NCBI RefSeq assembly: GCF_029784135.1
Contig: NC_073746.1
Span: 144,402,556-144,466,555, forward strand
DNA from: Toxorhynchites rutilus septentrionalis
Lineage: Eukaryota; Arthropoda; Insecta; Diptera; Culicidae
Direction of reading: 5' to 3'
DNA: 64,000 nt
Shown here: one piece after another, positions 31,601 through 41,373 of the stretch
Numbering within the stretch: the stretch's first letter is position 1
How the letters are laid out: the number at the start of each line of letters is the position of its first letter
The notes under the pieces: model-generated
Seen by the model: only the letters and a program-made list of their open reading frames with translations
Told to the model about the DNA's origin: nothing
Databases searched by the model: none
Made by a program: the position numbers and the translations under genes

Positions 31601-33570
31601 AAATAGAGAATGAGACAGACCGAATGGCCGGCAGTAACAAGGGCATTTGTTCGGAGCCGATCAATTTGAAGATTTATTCGACGAAAGTGGTCAATCTGAC
31701 TTTGGTGGATTTGCCCGGCATTACGAAGGTTCCGGTGGGAGATCAACCGGAAGATATCGAGGTGCAAATCAAAGAACTGCTGATTACCTACATAGAGAAT
31801 CCAAACTCGATTATATTGGCTGTGACTGCGGCCAACACAGATATGGCGACAAGCGAGTCGCTCAAAATGGCAAAGGATGTTGATCCGGACGGAAGAAGAA
31901 CGTTGGCTGTTTTGACAAAGCTAGATCTGATGGATGCCGGTACGGATGCTATCGATATTCTCTGTGGTAGGGTGATTCCGGTAAAGTTGGGAATCATTGG
32001 CGTTGTTAATCGGTCTCAGCAGAGTATCAATGATAAGAAGTCCATCGAGGACCAGCTGCGCGACGAAGCTGCTTATCTGCAGCGAAAATATCCTACACTG
32101 GCGACCCGTAATGGGACTCCCTATCTCGCGAAAACGCTGAATCGTTTATTAATGCACCACATTCGCGATTGCCTACCGGATCTGAAAACGCGTGTCAACG
32201 TGATGGCGTCTCAGTTCCAGTCGCTGTTGAACTCCTACGGAGAGGATGTTTCGGACAAGAGCCAATGCTTACTTCAGATCATCACAAAGTTTGCCTCGGC
32301 TTACTGTTCAACGATCGAAGGAACTTCTCGAAACATTGAAACCACTGAACTATGTGGAGGAGCACGGATTTGTTACATCTTTCATGAAACCTTTGGCAAA
32401 ACCTTGGACTCAATTCATCCGTTGACTGGTCTGTCTAAAATGGATATTTTGACAGCTATCCGCAATGCCACCGGTCCTCGTCCAGCACTCTTTGTGCCAG
32501 AGGTAAGCTTTGAGCTGCTCGTCAAGCGTCAAATCCGAAGATTGGAAGAGCCCTCACTGCGATGCGTGGAGTTGATTCACGAAGAAATGCAGCGCATAAT
32601 CCAACATTGTGGCACCGAAGTTCAACAGGAAATGCTTCGTTTCCCTAAGCTCCACGAGAAGATTGTCGATGTTGTAACCCAACTTCTCCGCCGACGACTC
32701 CCAACCACAAACGGTATGGTCGAAAATATAGTTCAGATTGAACTGGCATACATAAACACAAAGCATCCCGACTTTCACAAGGAAGCCGCCCTCGTTCCTA
32801 GTCTATTGAAAACTGAATCCCAGGATCAGTGGGCTCACTTGCATCAGACAGGAAACCCCCCAAGTCGTCGAGCCACAGCTCGACCCAACCCACAGTCGAC
32901 TCCCGTTCACCAGCCGAACGGTGGTGAACCTGTCGAATCTAACCATGTCGGCGAACAAACAACTAGTTGGTTATCCAATATTTTGCCCCCAGCAGCTGGG
33001 TATGTTCCGTCTTCAACCATTCCATCGGAAAGCGTTCAGAACTCCGTTTCCAACACCCCAACGCACGGTGTTTTAAGTCCGTCAAAAGCGGTGAATTTGC
33101 TTCCGGATGTTCCAAGTGTTCATGCAGCTCGCAAGCTAACTGATAAAGAGCAGAACGATTGCGATGTGATTGGTAAGTGGGTTGCCTGATGATCGCTATG
33201 CGATTGATTACATTTTACCTGTTGTTTCAGAACGTCTCATTAAGTCTTACTTCTACATTGTGCGCAAATCGATCCAAGACTCGGTGCCGAAGGCCATCAT
33301 GCACTTCCTGGTGAACTATGTCAAGGATAATCTGCAGTCCGAGCTGGTCACCCATCTTTACAAATCGGATTCGGCAAATGAACTGCTGAACGAGTCAGAT
33401 CATATATCGATTCGTCGCAAAGAGGCAAGCGACATGTTGAAGGTCAGTGGAACGATAGTAAACATGTTCTGTGTTATCTTATTCTAATGTTTCGTTTCAT
33501 TTCCAATCCATAGGCTCTGACGCGCGCAAACCACATTATTAGTGAGATACGCGAAACGCACATGTGGTAA
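19593..33570 (+). CDS. Drp1: Dynamin-related protein 1 (mitochondrial fission GTPase), four exons
   Basis: Exons are 19593-19694, 31375-33172, 33231-33442 and 33514-33570, giving 722 aa, close to the fly protein. All introns are GT-AG, in phases 0, 1 and 0. The order is GTPase, middle/stalk, a variable Ser/Pro/Asn-rich insert at about residues 540-640 in place of a PH domain, and a GTPase effector domain. G1 reads GSQSSGKSS (residues 32-40, across the first splice junction), G2 lies in [11 protein letters not shown]3 is DLPG (about 146), G4 is TKLD (about 215) and G5 is VNRSQ. The C terminus EIRETHMW matches metazoan Drp1 (human ends EIRETHLW). The protein is cytosolic, assembles on mitochondria and peroxisomes, and constricts them by GTP hydrolysis. 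The frame is intact. Intron 1 is 11.7 kb because of nested transposons. Confidence 0.96.
19695..20907 (+). other. Drp1 intron 1, first part
   Basis: No gene. 20508-20600 (GAGAGACTTTCAGCCTACTGGGC...) looks like a dispersed mosquito repeat end. 20720-20907 looks like the left half of the repeat that the Harbinger-like element interrupts. Confidence 0.4.
21792..22195 (-). pseudogene. Unrecognised coding relic inside the Harbinger-like element, antisense
   Basis: A frame of about 115 codons without stops ends at 21792 and reads [54 protein letters not shown] and [19 protein letters not shown]+C rises well above the flanks, as in a coding exon. Upstream to about 22320 the frame continues with breaks. 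It is neither a Harbinger transposase nor its Myb-like partner. A captured host gene fragment or a retrocopy is possible. I do not recognise the parent protein. Confidence 0.45.
22614..22658. repeat. Perfect 20-bp hairpin with a 5-base loop
   Basis: GAATATGAATCAACACGGTC, then AAATC, then the exact reverse complement. It lies inside the Harbinger-like element. Confidence 0.85.
23292..23733 (+). other. Intron DNA with half of a MITE-like repeat
   Basis: 23296-23400 (GATTTCTCTACATCGACTC...) is related to both arms of the 39.05-39.24 kb MITE. No gene. Confidence 0.45.
23734..23894 (-). repeat. Copia LTR, left copy
   Basis: It runs from ACTTGTGAGTGG to CTACTCCAACA on the + strand. It is flanked outside by ATTTC and inside by CTCCTCCTTAACC, which is the purine tract AAGGAGGAG on the - strand. 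Confidence 0.85.
23902..24642 (-). pseudogene. Copia pol C-terminal fragment (end of RT and RNase H)
   Basis: A 246-aa open frame. It starts in the RT thumb/connection region ([20 protein letters not shown], typical of Copia) and continues into RNase H with YTDADW (Asp), [10 protein letters not shown] (Glu) and FCDNQSAI (Asp), then [16 protein letters not shown]. There is no natural start; it is the remnant left by the deletion. Confidence 0.9.
24692..25642 (-). pseudogene. Copia gag with the first part of protease
   Basis: A 316-aa open frame starts at an ATG close behind the primer site. It has the Copia Gag signature ([15 protein letters not shown] near residue 60, and [11 protein letters not shown]), one CCHC knuckle [14 protein letters not shown], and then the protease active-site start [12 protein letters not shown] before the deletion point near 24690. 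It may still make Gag, but the polyprotein is cut. Confidence 0.85.
25691..25707 (-). other. Copia primer-binding site, half-tRNA initiator Met type
   Basis: Directly inside the 5' LTR the - strand reads GGTTATGGGCCCAGAAC. This is complementary to the anticodon arm of insect initiator tRNA-Met and not to its 3' end. This internal priming is a known Copia feature. Confidence 0.8.
25708..25869 (-). repeat. Copia LTR, right copy
   Basis: Same ends as the left LTR, with scattered differences (for example GGTCATAGTCTG against GAACAAAATCTG). Confidence 0.85.
25870..27390. repeat. Drp1 intron 1 repeats
   Basis: 26070-26450 is the uninterrupted relative of 11060-11800. 26540-26870 is related to 36610-36940 (shared ACATTCACGTTTTCTTA-like and AACATGTTTCTCCGTTACAT). 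27200-27340 contains several ATCTGTA units. No gene is supported. Confidence 0.5.
27400..28450 (+). pseudogene. hAT-like transposase relic, left part
   Basis: The + strand, with stops and shifts, reads [18 protein letters not shown] and later [16 protein letters not shown] near 27610-27655, a motif seen in one group of hAT-like proteins. From 28184 an open frame reads [33 protein letters not shown] and [12 protein letters not shown]. The next segment of the family appears at 30790, after the LINE. The family call is from memory of arthropod hAT-like proteins and is moderate. Confidence 0.5.
28451..30780 (+). mobile_element. CR1/Jockey-like LINE, 5'-truncated, nested in the hAT-like relic
   Basis: The order is endonuclease end ([13 protein letters not shown], near 28600), a linker, RT start ([14 protein letters not shown], near 29260), FYADDLKIY (near 29910) and a C-terminal region with RHRTFYGLN. 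The tail is AATAAATAAATAC at 30762-30775. The 5' endonuclease part is missing and frames are broken before 29821. Confidence 0.8.
29821..30672 (+). pseudogene. LINE reverse transcriptase, C-terminal half
   Basis: A 283-aa open frame that begins mid-RT at [19 protein letters not shown]. It has the catalytic [24 protein letters not shown] and [19 protein letters not shown], then the thumb and a C-terminal tail. The N-terminal RT blocks are in other frames at 29201-29800. No start codon context of its own is expected. Confidence 0.8.
30785..31069 (+). pseudogene. hAT-like transposase relic, right part
   Basis: The frame reads [38 protein letters not shown] and [19 protein letters not shown], then [14 protein letters not shown] and a stop. 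In the related family this segment follows directly the one that ends before the LINE at 28450, so the LINE split one coding unit. Confidence 0.5.
31070..31374 (+). other. End of Drp1 intron 1
   Basis: Unassigned A+T-rich DNA ending in the acceptor CCTTTCATTCGCAG at 31361-31374. No gene. Confidence 0.6.
31375..33172 (+). CDS. Drp1: Drp1 exon 2 (GTPase, middle domain, variable insert)
   Basis: It begins [14 protein letters not shown], completing the P-loop, and ends in phase 1 at GATTG/GTAAGT. It encodes 599 complete codons without a stop: the rest of the GTPase domain, the stalk with [17 protein letters not shown], and the Pro/Ser-rich insert. Confidence 0.95.
33231..33442 (+). CDS. Drp1: Drp1 exon 3 (GTPase effector domain)
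   Basis: It reads (E)[20 protein letters not shown] and [17 protein letters not shown], the conserved GED. The acceptor is GTTGTTTCAG and the donor AAG/GTCAGT. Confidence 0.95.
33514..33570 (+). CDS. Drp1: Drp1 exon 4 (C terminus)
   Basis: Eighteen codons, [18 protein letters not shown], then TAA. The acceptor is TTTCCAATCCATAG. Confidence 0.95.
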   Translation, partial: ALTRANHIISEIRETHMW

Positions 33571-35435
33571 GTTGAGGATAAAGACGACCGAATGGGGTGG
33601 GGATAGTGGAATGTGTCAGTTCACCGTTAGTGAATTATTATCATTTAAAAAAACATCAACATACAAACTCATACTATCTGTTAAGGTTAGAAGATTGGCC
33701 ATCCCGATATGTCCGTTTCCTACTGCGTCCATCGACCGTCATTCGGAAACCCAGTTACATTTACTGAATGCATTATATCTTTTTTAGTTGAAACAAAGAA
33801 ATAAAATAGTATAATAATTATTATTGTTACTAAGTATAATGAAAATAACGTAGTTATTGGCATAACAGTAAACAAAATTGTTCACATTGTTCAGTATCTG
33901 CACCATGAGATTTGAAAGTGTCCGGTTGAAATGATGCTTTCGTTGTGTATTGCATGTTGAATATGAAGGAGAACAAGATAGAAACAAAGCAAGACCTCTA
34001 GTCCTCTTTGTAAAAGCATTTGCAAACCCACGTTAGGTCCCATATTATTCTGGAAATAGAAAATAGCCAAAGAAGTCCGACAGTTTGGGGGTGCAATTTT
34101 TTTTCACGAATACATAAATACAGATCTTTGATCAGTTGCTGTAAATCGCTAAATCATGATATTATCAGAAAGACCGTAGATCAGGTAATTTAAGCATTTT
34201 AATCACCGAGTAGCGTAACGTTCATAGATTTCACACATTTCATGATGGTCATTAGATATGTTGCAAAATTTCTGAAGCCGACAGATAAATAGATAACATA
34301 AGTTTTTGTTCTGTTTTTGGTAAACCTTGTTATCATTTCCACCAAAGCAACAAAGTGTTTCCTTTGGTATTCTGTTAAGCACCTATATCTTAATGTGCAC
34401 TTTGCTTAAAAAAATAGAAAATAAGCGACAGGGATTATCCTAATCGAGTTGAGCTCCGATCTCAGTACCTTACTACTGATATTGGTAAATTATCGAAAAA
34501 GTCAATAATAATCGTTTAGGTCAACTTCACTGATTATTAAGATGCAAGTGATGCTAATTATTATCCGATAAATAACTTATGAAGACTCTATCTCTCTTCA
34601 TTGACTATGAAAAATAAAAAGTAACATAAAATGCGAATGATCAATGCTTGTGAATACATATTTATGTCCGAACTTTCCAGGGTAGGGTAGATAGGGGCAA
34701 TATGGTCCTCATAAGAACGAAACGTCCTGAATCATGTAGGAGTATTCATAAATTATGTTACATGTTTAAACCTTACGATTTGAAACCTTATTGATAGATG
34801 TACATTATATGAAAATGCTTTAAAAAAGATTTATGTGGAAAATTTACACTTATAAAATTTGTTCCATTTTCGTCGATCGAAAGCACTACGAGGCAAAATG
34901 GGTCACCATGCGGGGCAATATGACCATACTAGTTGATTCAATCATTTAAGCATGTTTTCGCTAGGAAATAACGTAACAAGTTCATAGAACGAAAATTTAT
35001 TCTACTTCGCAACTCTACCACGTATATTTCATTGCGCTCACCGAAGTTATAGCGCTCATCTGCCTTTTCCCCGCATTGCTAGGATTTTGAAATTTTCGGT
35101 CTGCACCTGTTGGATGGAGATAATATTTTTTTGTTCGCTCGCTACTACTATTGGGCAATTCCAAATGAAATCGACAAATGACAAAACATGAGTATTTTTG
35201 ATTCGAATGAAAGTTTGTATTCCGTTTGGGTTGGAGGAAATATGAGTTTTTCACATCATTTGGGAATTTTTTGACTCAAGTGTAACTTTTCAAAAAGGCG
35301 TACCGATTTTAGTTAGAGAAATCTTTGTTAATTCATATTCCAAAAACTATGAGTCCTACCGAAATATTGTCTTAGAAAGAGTTATAGAGTATTGATGTCG
35401 AAATGTGAGAAAAATATACACTGAGAAAAAAAAAT
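33571..35435 (+). other. Drp1 3' UTR, then intergenic DNA
   Basis: The first AATAAA after the stop is at 33800-33805, about 230 bases downstream, and is a likely poly(A) signal. Beyond it the DNA is A+T-rich. 34680-34930 has two GGGGCAATATG motifs, probably an old element. No gene is supported. Confidence 0.5.
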
Positions 35436-36290
35436 ATAGAAGGTGGTGTTCAAGACACGACCGCATTGTTGACGTAGAACTACGCTATAGTTCAATTCAA
35501 GTCGCTTGTTTATAACCACGGATATTATTTCATAATGCTACGAAAATTTTGGAATAACCGTTCTACCATAATCTCAACAATCTCGAAAAGAGATTGATCA
35601 ATATTAGCGCAAATGCAATCCTAGTTGAAAGCAGTTTTTGCGACTGGCACGCAAGCCCAAATAAATTAATAACTTAATATAACTTATTAAATAACTTGGT
35701 ATTCCCCAAATAATTTTTTGGTACACAACCTTAACACCTGCTTAACCATAGCGTCAGTTCAATGCATTGATGACAGAAAACAAACAATTTTAACTTTTAA
35801 TTTATTCCACCACCTGTTCAAGTTCACGTTCACGGGAACTCTAAACCAGACTTCAGCGAGAACTACTGTTTCTACTCAAGGCAAATATTCGTTCTTCTTC
35901 GTTCGTTCTTCGTCCTTCGTTCTTCTTCTTTTCCTTTGTTCACAGAGACTTTACATCTTACGATTTCTCCTTCGTTGCTAGTCGGTAAGTTGCTTGTTAT
36001 TGACTGCTCTGTTCGAGAAAGCACACAAATGGACAGAACAAATGTATGAGAAAATGGGAATGCTTCCAATTCTCATCAATTTAAACCATATACAGACTAT
36101 GGGATTGTAATGTATAGCATATCAAACAAATCCTAGGTAATTTCCGATTCGTTTGGTATGTAAATCGCCAAAATCTGTTCGCGGCAAAAATAGTTATTAA
36201 CGTTGACTTTATTTCATAAAAACGTAACCTGTTTTCTGGTTTGGCACCCTTAATGAAAGACGTAGTTCTACGTCAAAAATAGTCCTTTTT
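35436..36290 (+). mobile_element. GACGTAG-family element, short third copy
   Basis: The left end GACCGCATTGTTGACGTAGA and the right end AAAGACGTAGTTCTACGTC match the ends of the 14.8- and 17.7-kb copies. 35940-36270 matches 18660-18970 closely. About 1 kb of the interior found in the other copies is missing. A TTCGTTCTTC microsatellite has expanded at 35888-35930. Confidence 0.7.
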
Positions 36291-37459
36291 TTAGTTACAA
36301 ACAAAACTTTAGTTTGCAATATCTAAAATATATATTTTTAATTTGTTTTTGTTTTTCATATAAAATAGAAGTCATGTAGAAATTTTCAAAAATGAGTCCA
36401 AGATGGTAAAACTGTTTTTGACAAACTTTGTGGAACATCGAATTTTTATCAATTTTCGAAACTTCGAATTTTTGTGTGTGATTGTGAAATTTTTAGCCAC
36501 AAATTATGAATTCTGATGTGAATTGAAAGAAAAAAGCTCTTTATCAATCTCCTCCTTAATGCAGTCATTCTCGAGATGTTTAAAAAATATTAACATTTAT
36601 TGTCTTTTCTATAGTAAACTAGCTGACCCAGCAAACTTCGTTCCGACCAAAATTTATTTTTCGTTATCACATCCACGTTTTCTTACTAAGTGCACGTTCA
36701 TGGGTCCAATCGCAGAACTGTTCATTGACTGATCTTGTAATCTACCCTTTAAAATTATTTTTTACGATAAAATTTCAGAGCTTCTACCAAAACTCGACAT
36801 AATAATATCAGATTATTTTCAGACACAATTCTCGTGCATCCACTTGCAAATAACATGTTTCTCCGTTACATGGACTAAATGTTTAATACAGAAAATATGA
36901 AATAAAATTCATAATGAAAAAATTAATTCAATGCTATTCTTTTATGTTTTTCGCGATAATCAGTCAAAATGAGTATTTATGAAACAATTGAGTATTTCTA
37001 ACACAATTGCTGGAAAATAAGTGTTAGAGCCCCCGCAGACTGCAGACTGATTTGTCGGTCGATAGTTAGGTCGGCTTCCTAATCAGTACGGAGAGGTATG
37101 CATGTGCGCACATTACGCCGATTCAGTTGGGTCGGTTTTTGCACCAGAAGGCCGACCCGACCAAACTGTTGGTTGACAGAAAGTCTGTAGTATGCGGGGG
37201 CTCTTATTGGTTCAATAAAAAGCCCAAACGAATGGTGGCACATTTTGCCTCTGTCTACTATAATCTTATAAATAAAATGATGTACTTGGAGACGTTTTCT
37301 GTTCTGGCTTCTAGATTTATTTCGCCTAAATTATATACAAACATTGAACAAGTAAATCAAAAGTCTATATATATTCGATAAACTTTCGGTATGAATCGGA
37401 CTCAAAACAAACAAAAAATGAATGTAATACACCATAAAAACTGGCTCACAAACACCGGT
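36291..37459. other. Intergenic DNA between Drp1 and ARPC5
   Basis: 36618-36940 is a dispersed repeat beginning CTAGCTGACCCAGCAAAC, related to 26540-26870. TTTATT at 37316-37321 (AATAAA on the - strand) is a candidate poly(A) signal about 140 bases past the ARPC5 stop. Confidence 0.5.
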
Positions 37460-37702
37460 TTAGGCCCGAGCACTATCCGATAACACACGTACAATACTGC
37501 CCACACCTCCCTTCGCGAATATCTTTTCGTGCCAGGTGAGAAGATGACCGCTGGATCCCTCCGATGGAATCTCAAAACCACGATAAATGTATTTCATCAG
37601 CACATCCCACAGCTCTGGATCATCCAGCGACTCGATCGCAGCATCGATCTGGGACGATTTGATTGATAGCAAGACTTTCAATGTGAGATTTAGTGCGTTG
37701 TC
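37460..37702 (-). CDS. Arpc5: ARPC5 exon 3
   Basis: Eighty codons plus stop, starting [20 protein letters not shown] after the acceptor TTTTCTATCGTAG. It holds the conserved helical C-terminal domain. Confidence 0.95.
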   Translation of the reverse strand, partial: DNALNLTLKVLLSIKSSQIDAAIESLDDPELWDVLMKYIYRGFEIPSEGSSGHLLTWHEKIFAKGGVGSIVRVLSDSARA

Positions 37703-38159
37703 CTACGATAGAAAAATAAACATATTAGTTACGAATGTATTGCTGTGAAATGGGGAGAAATATTCACCTTCACTTGCTGATTCTTGCACAACAGAGGGGC
37801 ATTCTGTAAGACGGTCTTCAGCGCATCAATGTTCCGTCCAGTGTTGATAATTTATCATAATTAAGGAAAATACATATTTAACAAAGGTTGGTCGTAATGA
37901 GTCATGACTTAACACGAGCAGAAAAATAGAACTGGAAAAAAAGATTAATTTTGTTGCCCAAAATAAACAATAAACAGATATTTTTCCTGAAAGATTTGTT
38001 TTCAAAAGGATATCTATTCAGAAGCGAGGTGATTTCATTCTCATCGGGCACTATCATTCCACTGGAGGCCTGGTCTGCGTCATCCTCTCGGAAATTATCT
38101 TCATTGTATTGATCAACATCAATTTTGCGGAATGCAGAACTGGAGGTATTCTTTGCCAT
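37460..38159 (-). CDS. Arpc5: Arp2/3 complex subunit 5 (p16-Arc), three exons, U12-type first intron
   Basis: Exons on the - strand are 38159-38014, 37840-37768 and 37702-37460, giving 153 aa (the human protein has 151). It starts [20 protein letters not shown] with the acidic N-terminal tail. The middle reads [20 protein letters not shown], and the C terminus has [36 protein letters not shown]. These match ARPC5 throughout. The protein is part of the seven-subunit Arp2/3 complex that nucleates branched actin, where it helps hold Arp2 through ARPC1 and ARPC4. Intron 1 has AT-AC ends. Intron 2 is GT-AG (GTGAAT...TCGTAG). The gene is tail-to-tail with Drp1, 3.9 kb apart. Confidence 0.95.
37768..37840 (-). 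CDS. Arpc5: ARPC5 exon 2
   Basis: 73 bases. With the AG carried over from exon 1 it reads [25 protein letters not shown], as expected for the family, and ends in phase 0 at AAG/GTGAAT. Confidence 0.9.
37841..38013 (-). other. U12-dependent AT-AC intron of ARPC5
   Basis: On the - strand exon 1 ends CTGAATAG and the intron begins ATATCCTTTT, an exact U12 donor. The intron ends TTATCAACAC before TGGACGG. TTCCTTAAT, one base from the U12 branch consensus TTCCTTAAC, lies about 20 bases before the AC. No GT-AG choice keeps the ARPC5 frame here. Length is 173 bases. It needs the minor spliceosome (U11/U12/U4atac/U6atac). Confidence 0.85.
38014..38159 (-). CDS. Arpc5: ARPC5 exon 1
   Basis: Forty-eight codons plus two bases from the ATG at 38159; an ATG slightly upstream in the same frame (start of [10 protein letters not shown]) is an alternative. 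The conserved start [16 protein letters not shown] decides for 38159. Confidence 0.9.
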
Positions 38160-39047
38160 TGTGCAGGAAATTGTTTTCAAAAATATATCTGTGAAAAAAA
38201 TATCGATCGTAGAGGATAATTTATCTGTAATTCGACTTTAAATTATCTTTACACACCCAAATACTGCTGCAGAAGCAAATATGTGCCAGCGAAAGATAAC
38301 TAAACATCGGTATGGTGGAAATGTCAAACATGAAAAGTTGCGATAATACATGCATACACACTTGCACGAAAACAAACAGTATGCATATTTTTGTGAGGGG
38401 CAGGAATGAACACAAATAACCGGTTGAAAATCTTTAAGCAATGTTCACACGAACTGATAGATTCTAAAAGAGACGAGTGTAATGGGCACCTTACACGATC
38501 AAAATTATTGATAATAACTGTCTTCAATGTCGTGACAGCTAGGCTTTTGACATCCGATCTAACCTCATTCAATATTTTGCCACCTTACACGGTCAATATC
38601 GCCATCAACCCGGGACTACGAATGTATCCGCGATGACTTGAGGCGACATTCGAATATGGGATCCAAACTACTCACCATCAGATTAGAAGACTCAAAGGTA
38701 AAATTGAATTGCTAAATATTGAATGAAAATTCATACTTGACGTTATTTAATTACTTGAAGCAAGAAGTCTTGACCCTAAGGGGCTGTCCACATACTATAC
38801 CCTTTCCTCTGTCAACCACGTGGACATTCTTCAATTTTTCCAATCTAAATCAAGGAAACAATTTTATTGCGCCTATATCGCATTTTAGATTTGTTTCATT
38901 CAAATTTTAGGTTTTCTAAATGATAAAAATGATTAGTAAAGTGATTCAAGTAAATAAATTATAAGTCTAGGAAATAAAGACTCAATGGAGCCATAATTCT
39001 TTAGAAGTAAGACAACATTTATTTGCTTTTGGATTATAATATGATGT
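38160..39047. other. ARPC5 upstream region, no further gene seen
   Basis: Contains the ARPC5 5' UTR and promoter. No TATA box at a convincing distance was recognised. Confidence 0.4.
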
Positions 39048-39241
39048 AGGTGATTTAATTGATTTCTCTTCATCAACTTTTTCTTTAGTCAATAACTCAA
39101 CTGCAAAAACGTTCCAATTTGAGTTTGCTTTAGAATCCGATAGATGACATTGTCAAATACAGCTGGGAATGTGTTTGGAGCTAAGCTATGACCAATAAAG
39201 AGAGTCGATGTAGGGAAATCGATGATGTCACTTACACCCCT
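39048..39241. mobile_element. Palindromic MITE of about 195 bp
   Basis: The left arm (GATTTCTCTTCATCAACT...) and the reverse complement of the right arm (GATTTCCCTACATCGACTC...) are alike over about 75 bp with many changes. A single arm of the same family lies at 23296-23400. Confidence 0.5.
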
Positions 39242-40092
39242 TTCATTGTGAGCCTCTCATGTATTACTCTTCTTGCGAATTAGCGATGTTTTTCTTTGCA
39301 AAGTAAATAAACTTAATATTGGCCCTGTTTGTTCAACTCAAAAATTGAATTTGATAGCTAGTGTTATATGAAAAATCTCAGAAGAACGTGGATATTATTT
39401 TTTAGAAATTTATTAAATATCGACACTTTGCAAGTACCCATTTGCAAAGAGAGTAATACAATAAATCGACTCTATATGAATAACTGTATAAAGATTATTA
39501 TCCTAAGACTAACCGTTCTCGAAATATTCTATAAGTTTTTGGCATTTTTACACAATTTCGAGAACTTAGTTATAACATTCAGCTGCACTTTGTGTTTTAA
39601 TTTTTTTTTATTATATATAACATATGATTGGCATACTCAGAAACCAAAGCTGTCAGACATATCCGTTTAACATGCAACTAAATTTGCGTGAGTCGACACT
39701 CTAAAAACAAATTAGATCCTCTTGTATCATATATTGTGAGTTGAGAATCTTTTAGGGCGTGATAGATCATTGAGGATCAATGAAATTGAGTATCAAATCA
39801 AACTACGCTTGTGATTGAACTTTTATAGAGTTGTTTATTTTTAGTCATAGTCATTTTTATTGTCACCGAACTTTTATAGATTTGAGCTTTATCTAAAATA
39901 CGCTTGAAATCAAAAAGTAAGTTTACCTCACATTTTCTTGTAAACAAATAATTTAAAATAATTTAAACTACTTCAATTTTTTGACGTGGGACTACGTCTA
40001 ACCGGAGTATATCGGGGGTAAAATGAAAACCTAAACATAGAACATGCAGGAAAAAATGAAAGATTCCGAATGCTTATAACTCGAACATTTCT
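39242..40092. other. Non-coding A+T-rich DNA
   Basis: A GACGTGGGACTACGTC terminus of the dispersed family lies at 39981-39996. The frame at 39368-39670 has no known domain. Nothing else is supported. Confidence 0.4.
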
Positions 40093-40106
40093 TACTGGAT
40101 CGGAAA

Positions 40107-40599
40107 TAAGGGGGTCTTCGTAGCCACTTGGTTTCGCGTTCGCTTACTAAGCGATCGGTCGTGAGTTCAAACTCAGGGCCCTCAATTGACCATCTTTGTG
40201 TTGTTTATAGAATAACTACGTCCACGCAAACATCATCAGCGATGGAGATCGATCCACGGTCGAAATTCGATCGATTCATCCATACAACTACTCTGCTCTG
40301 CAAGAAACATCGGGCTGCTGATCTATAAATAACCCAACAATGATCAATATCAACTGTCTCCGCTGTCCGGTCTGCTTGAACAATGGAAGAACAGAAAGAA
40401 TACCCTTACGCCTAAATGGCTACTACTGTGTAATTTACCATAATGTAATGGAACAGAAAACTTAACGCCTAATTGGCTACTACTAACTACTGTGTAATTT
40501 ACAGTTTATAGAAACATAAACATATGTACATGTACACAATTAAAACCCGGCTCAGTTACAGCTAAAATGCTAATGAGCCTAATGAATAAATAAATGGGA
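40107..40599 (+). mobile_element. tRNA-related SINE (Feilai-like)
   Basis: The 493-bp insert is flanked by a perfect 14-bp duplication TACTGGATCGGAAA (40093-40106 and 40600-40613). Near its 5' end GTGAGTTCAAACTCAGG fits an RNA polymerase III B box (GTTCRANNC), and the TAGCCACTTGGTTTCGCG region upstream is a plausible A box. The 3' end has AATGAATAAATAAATGGGA. No ORF. The overall layout and start resemble the Aedes Feilai SINE, from memory. Confidence 0.75.
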
Positions 40600-40613
40600 T
40601 ACTGGATCGGAAA

Positions 40614-40907
40614 GATGTTTGCATCAATTGATACGTAATATTTCTACGCTTCTATCGCAATTAATGAAATGTTATTTTTCATTAGATAATCAATTGATTA
40701 ACTGTAAAATGTTAAGCGTTATTTAAACGCCCTAACTAGCTCGTTTTGATTGGCCCGATTTACGGTTTTCCCAACACAGCCATCAAAACCAAGCAGCCTT
40801 GGGGAAATCGGCATTGCGAATACATGAAAGTCGGGGGTATTTTTGTTCCGACTGAAATGTATTTCCCTAACACAGACTTCAGAGAACACCAGGGTGTCTG
40901 AGGAAAT
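40614..40907. repeat. Dispersed repeat related to 12467-12660
   Basis: Shares ATCAAAACCAAGC, GGGGAAATCGGCATT and CCGAAATGTATTCCCTAACA-like blocks with 12480-12570. No gene. Confidence 0.55.
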
Positions 40908-41373
40908 TGGCATTGCAAATGCAGGTCAGGCCTAACAGAGACATCAAAACCAAGATGTCATCATACCAAACGTAAAAGGACTGTCATTAAATTTACTTGT
41001 AACGAAGAAAAATCTATTGGATGAATTGACCTTACATGGCATTATACAATCTTTTTACTCACAAAGTAAATATATTAAATTCAATTGAATTCGGAAATTG
41101 TTTCATTCAATCAAAATTTTAATCAACACAAATAAATGATTGGCATTGCAAATGCAGGTCAGGCCTAACAGAGACATCAAAACCAAGATGTCATCATACC
41201 AAACGTAAAAGGACTGTCATTAAATTTACTTGTAACGAAGAAAAATCTATTGGATGAATTGACCTTACATGGCATTATACAATCTTTTTACTCCCAAAGT
41301 AAATATATTAAATTCAATTGAATTCGGAAATTGTTTCATTCAATCAAAATTTTAATCAACACAAATAAATGAT
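40908..41373. repeat. Tandem duplication, two 233-bp units
   Basis: TGGCATTGCAAATGCAGG starts at 40908 and again at 41141. The two units are almost identical (ACTCACAAAG against ACTCCCAAAG is one difference), so the duplication is recent. Confidence 0.9.

Noticed and set aside
31471..33189. Single-exon Drp1 model starting at 31471
   Set aside because: That codon is TTG, an internal Leu; the conserved N terminus with the P-loop is supplied by exon 1 at 19593 and the start of exon 2 at 31375.
37902..38180. ARPC5 first exon read through to 37902
   Set aside because: The readthrough ([12 protein letters not shown]...) has no ARPC5 similarity; the U12 donor at 38013 joins to the conserved second exon in frame.
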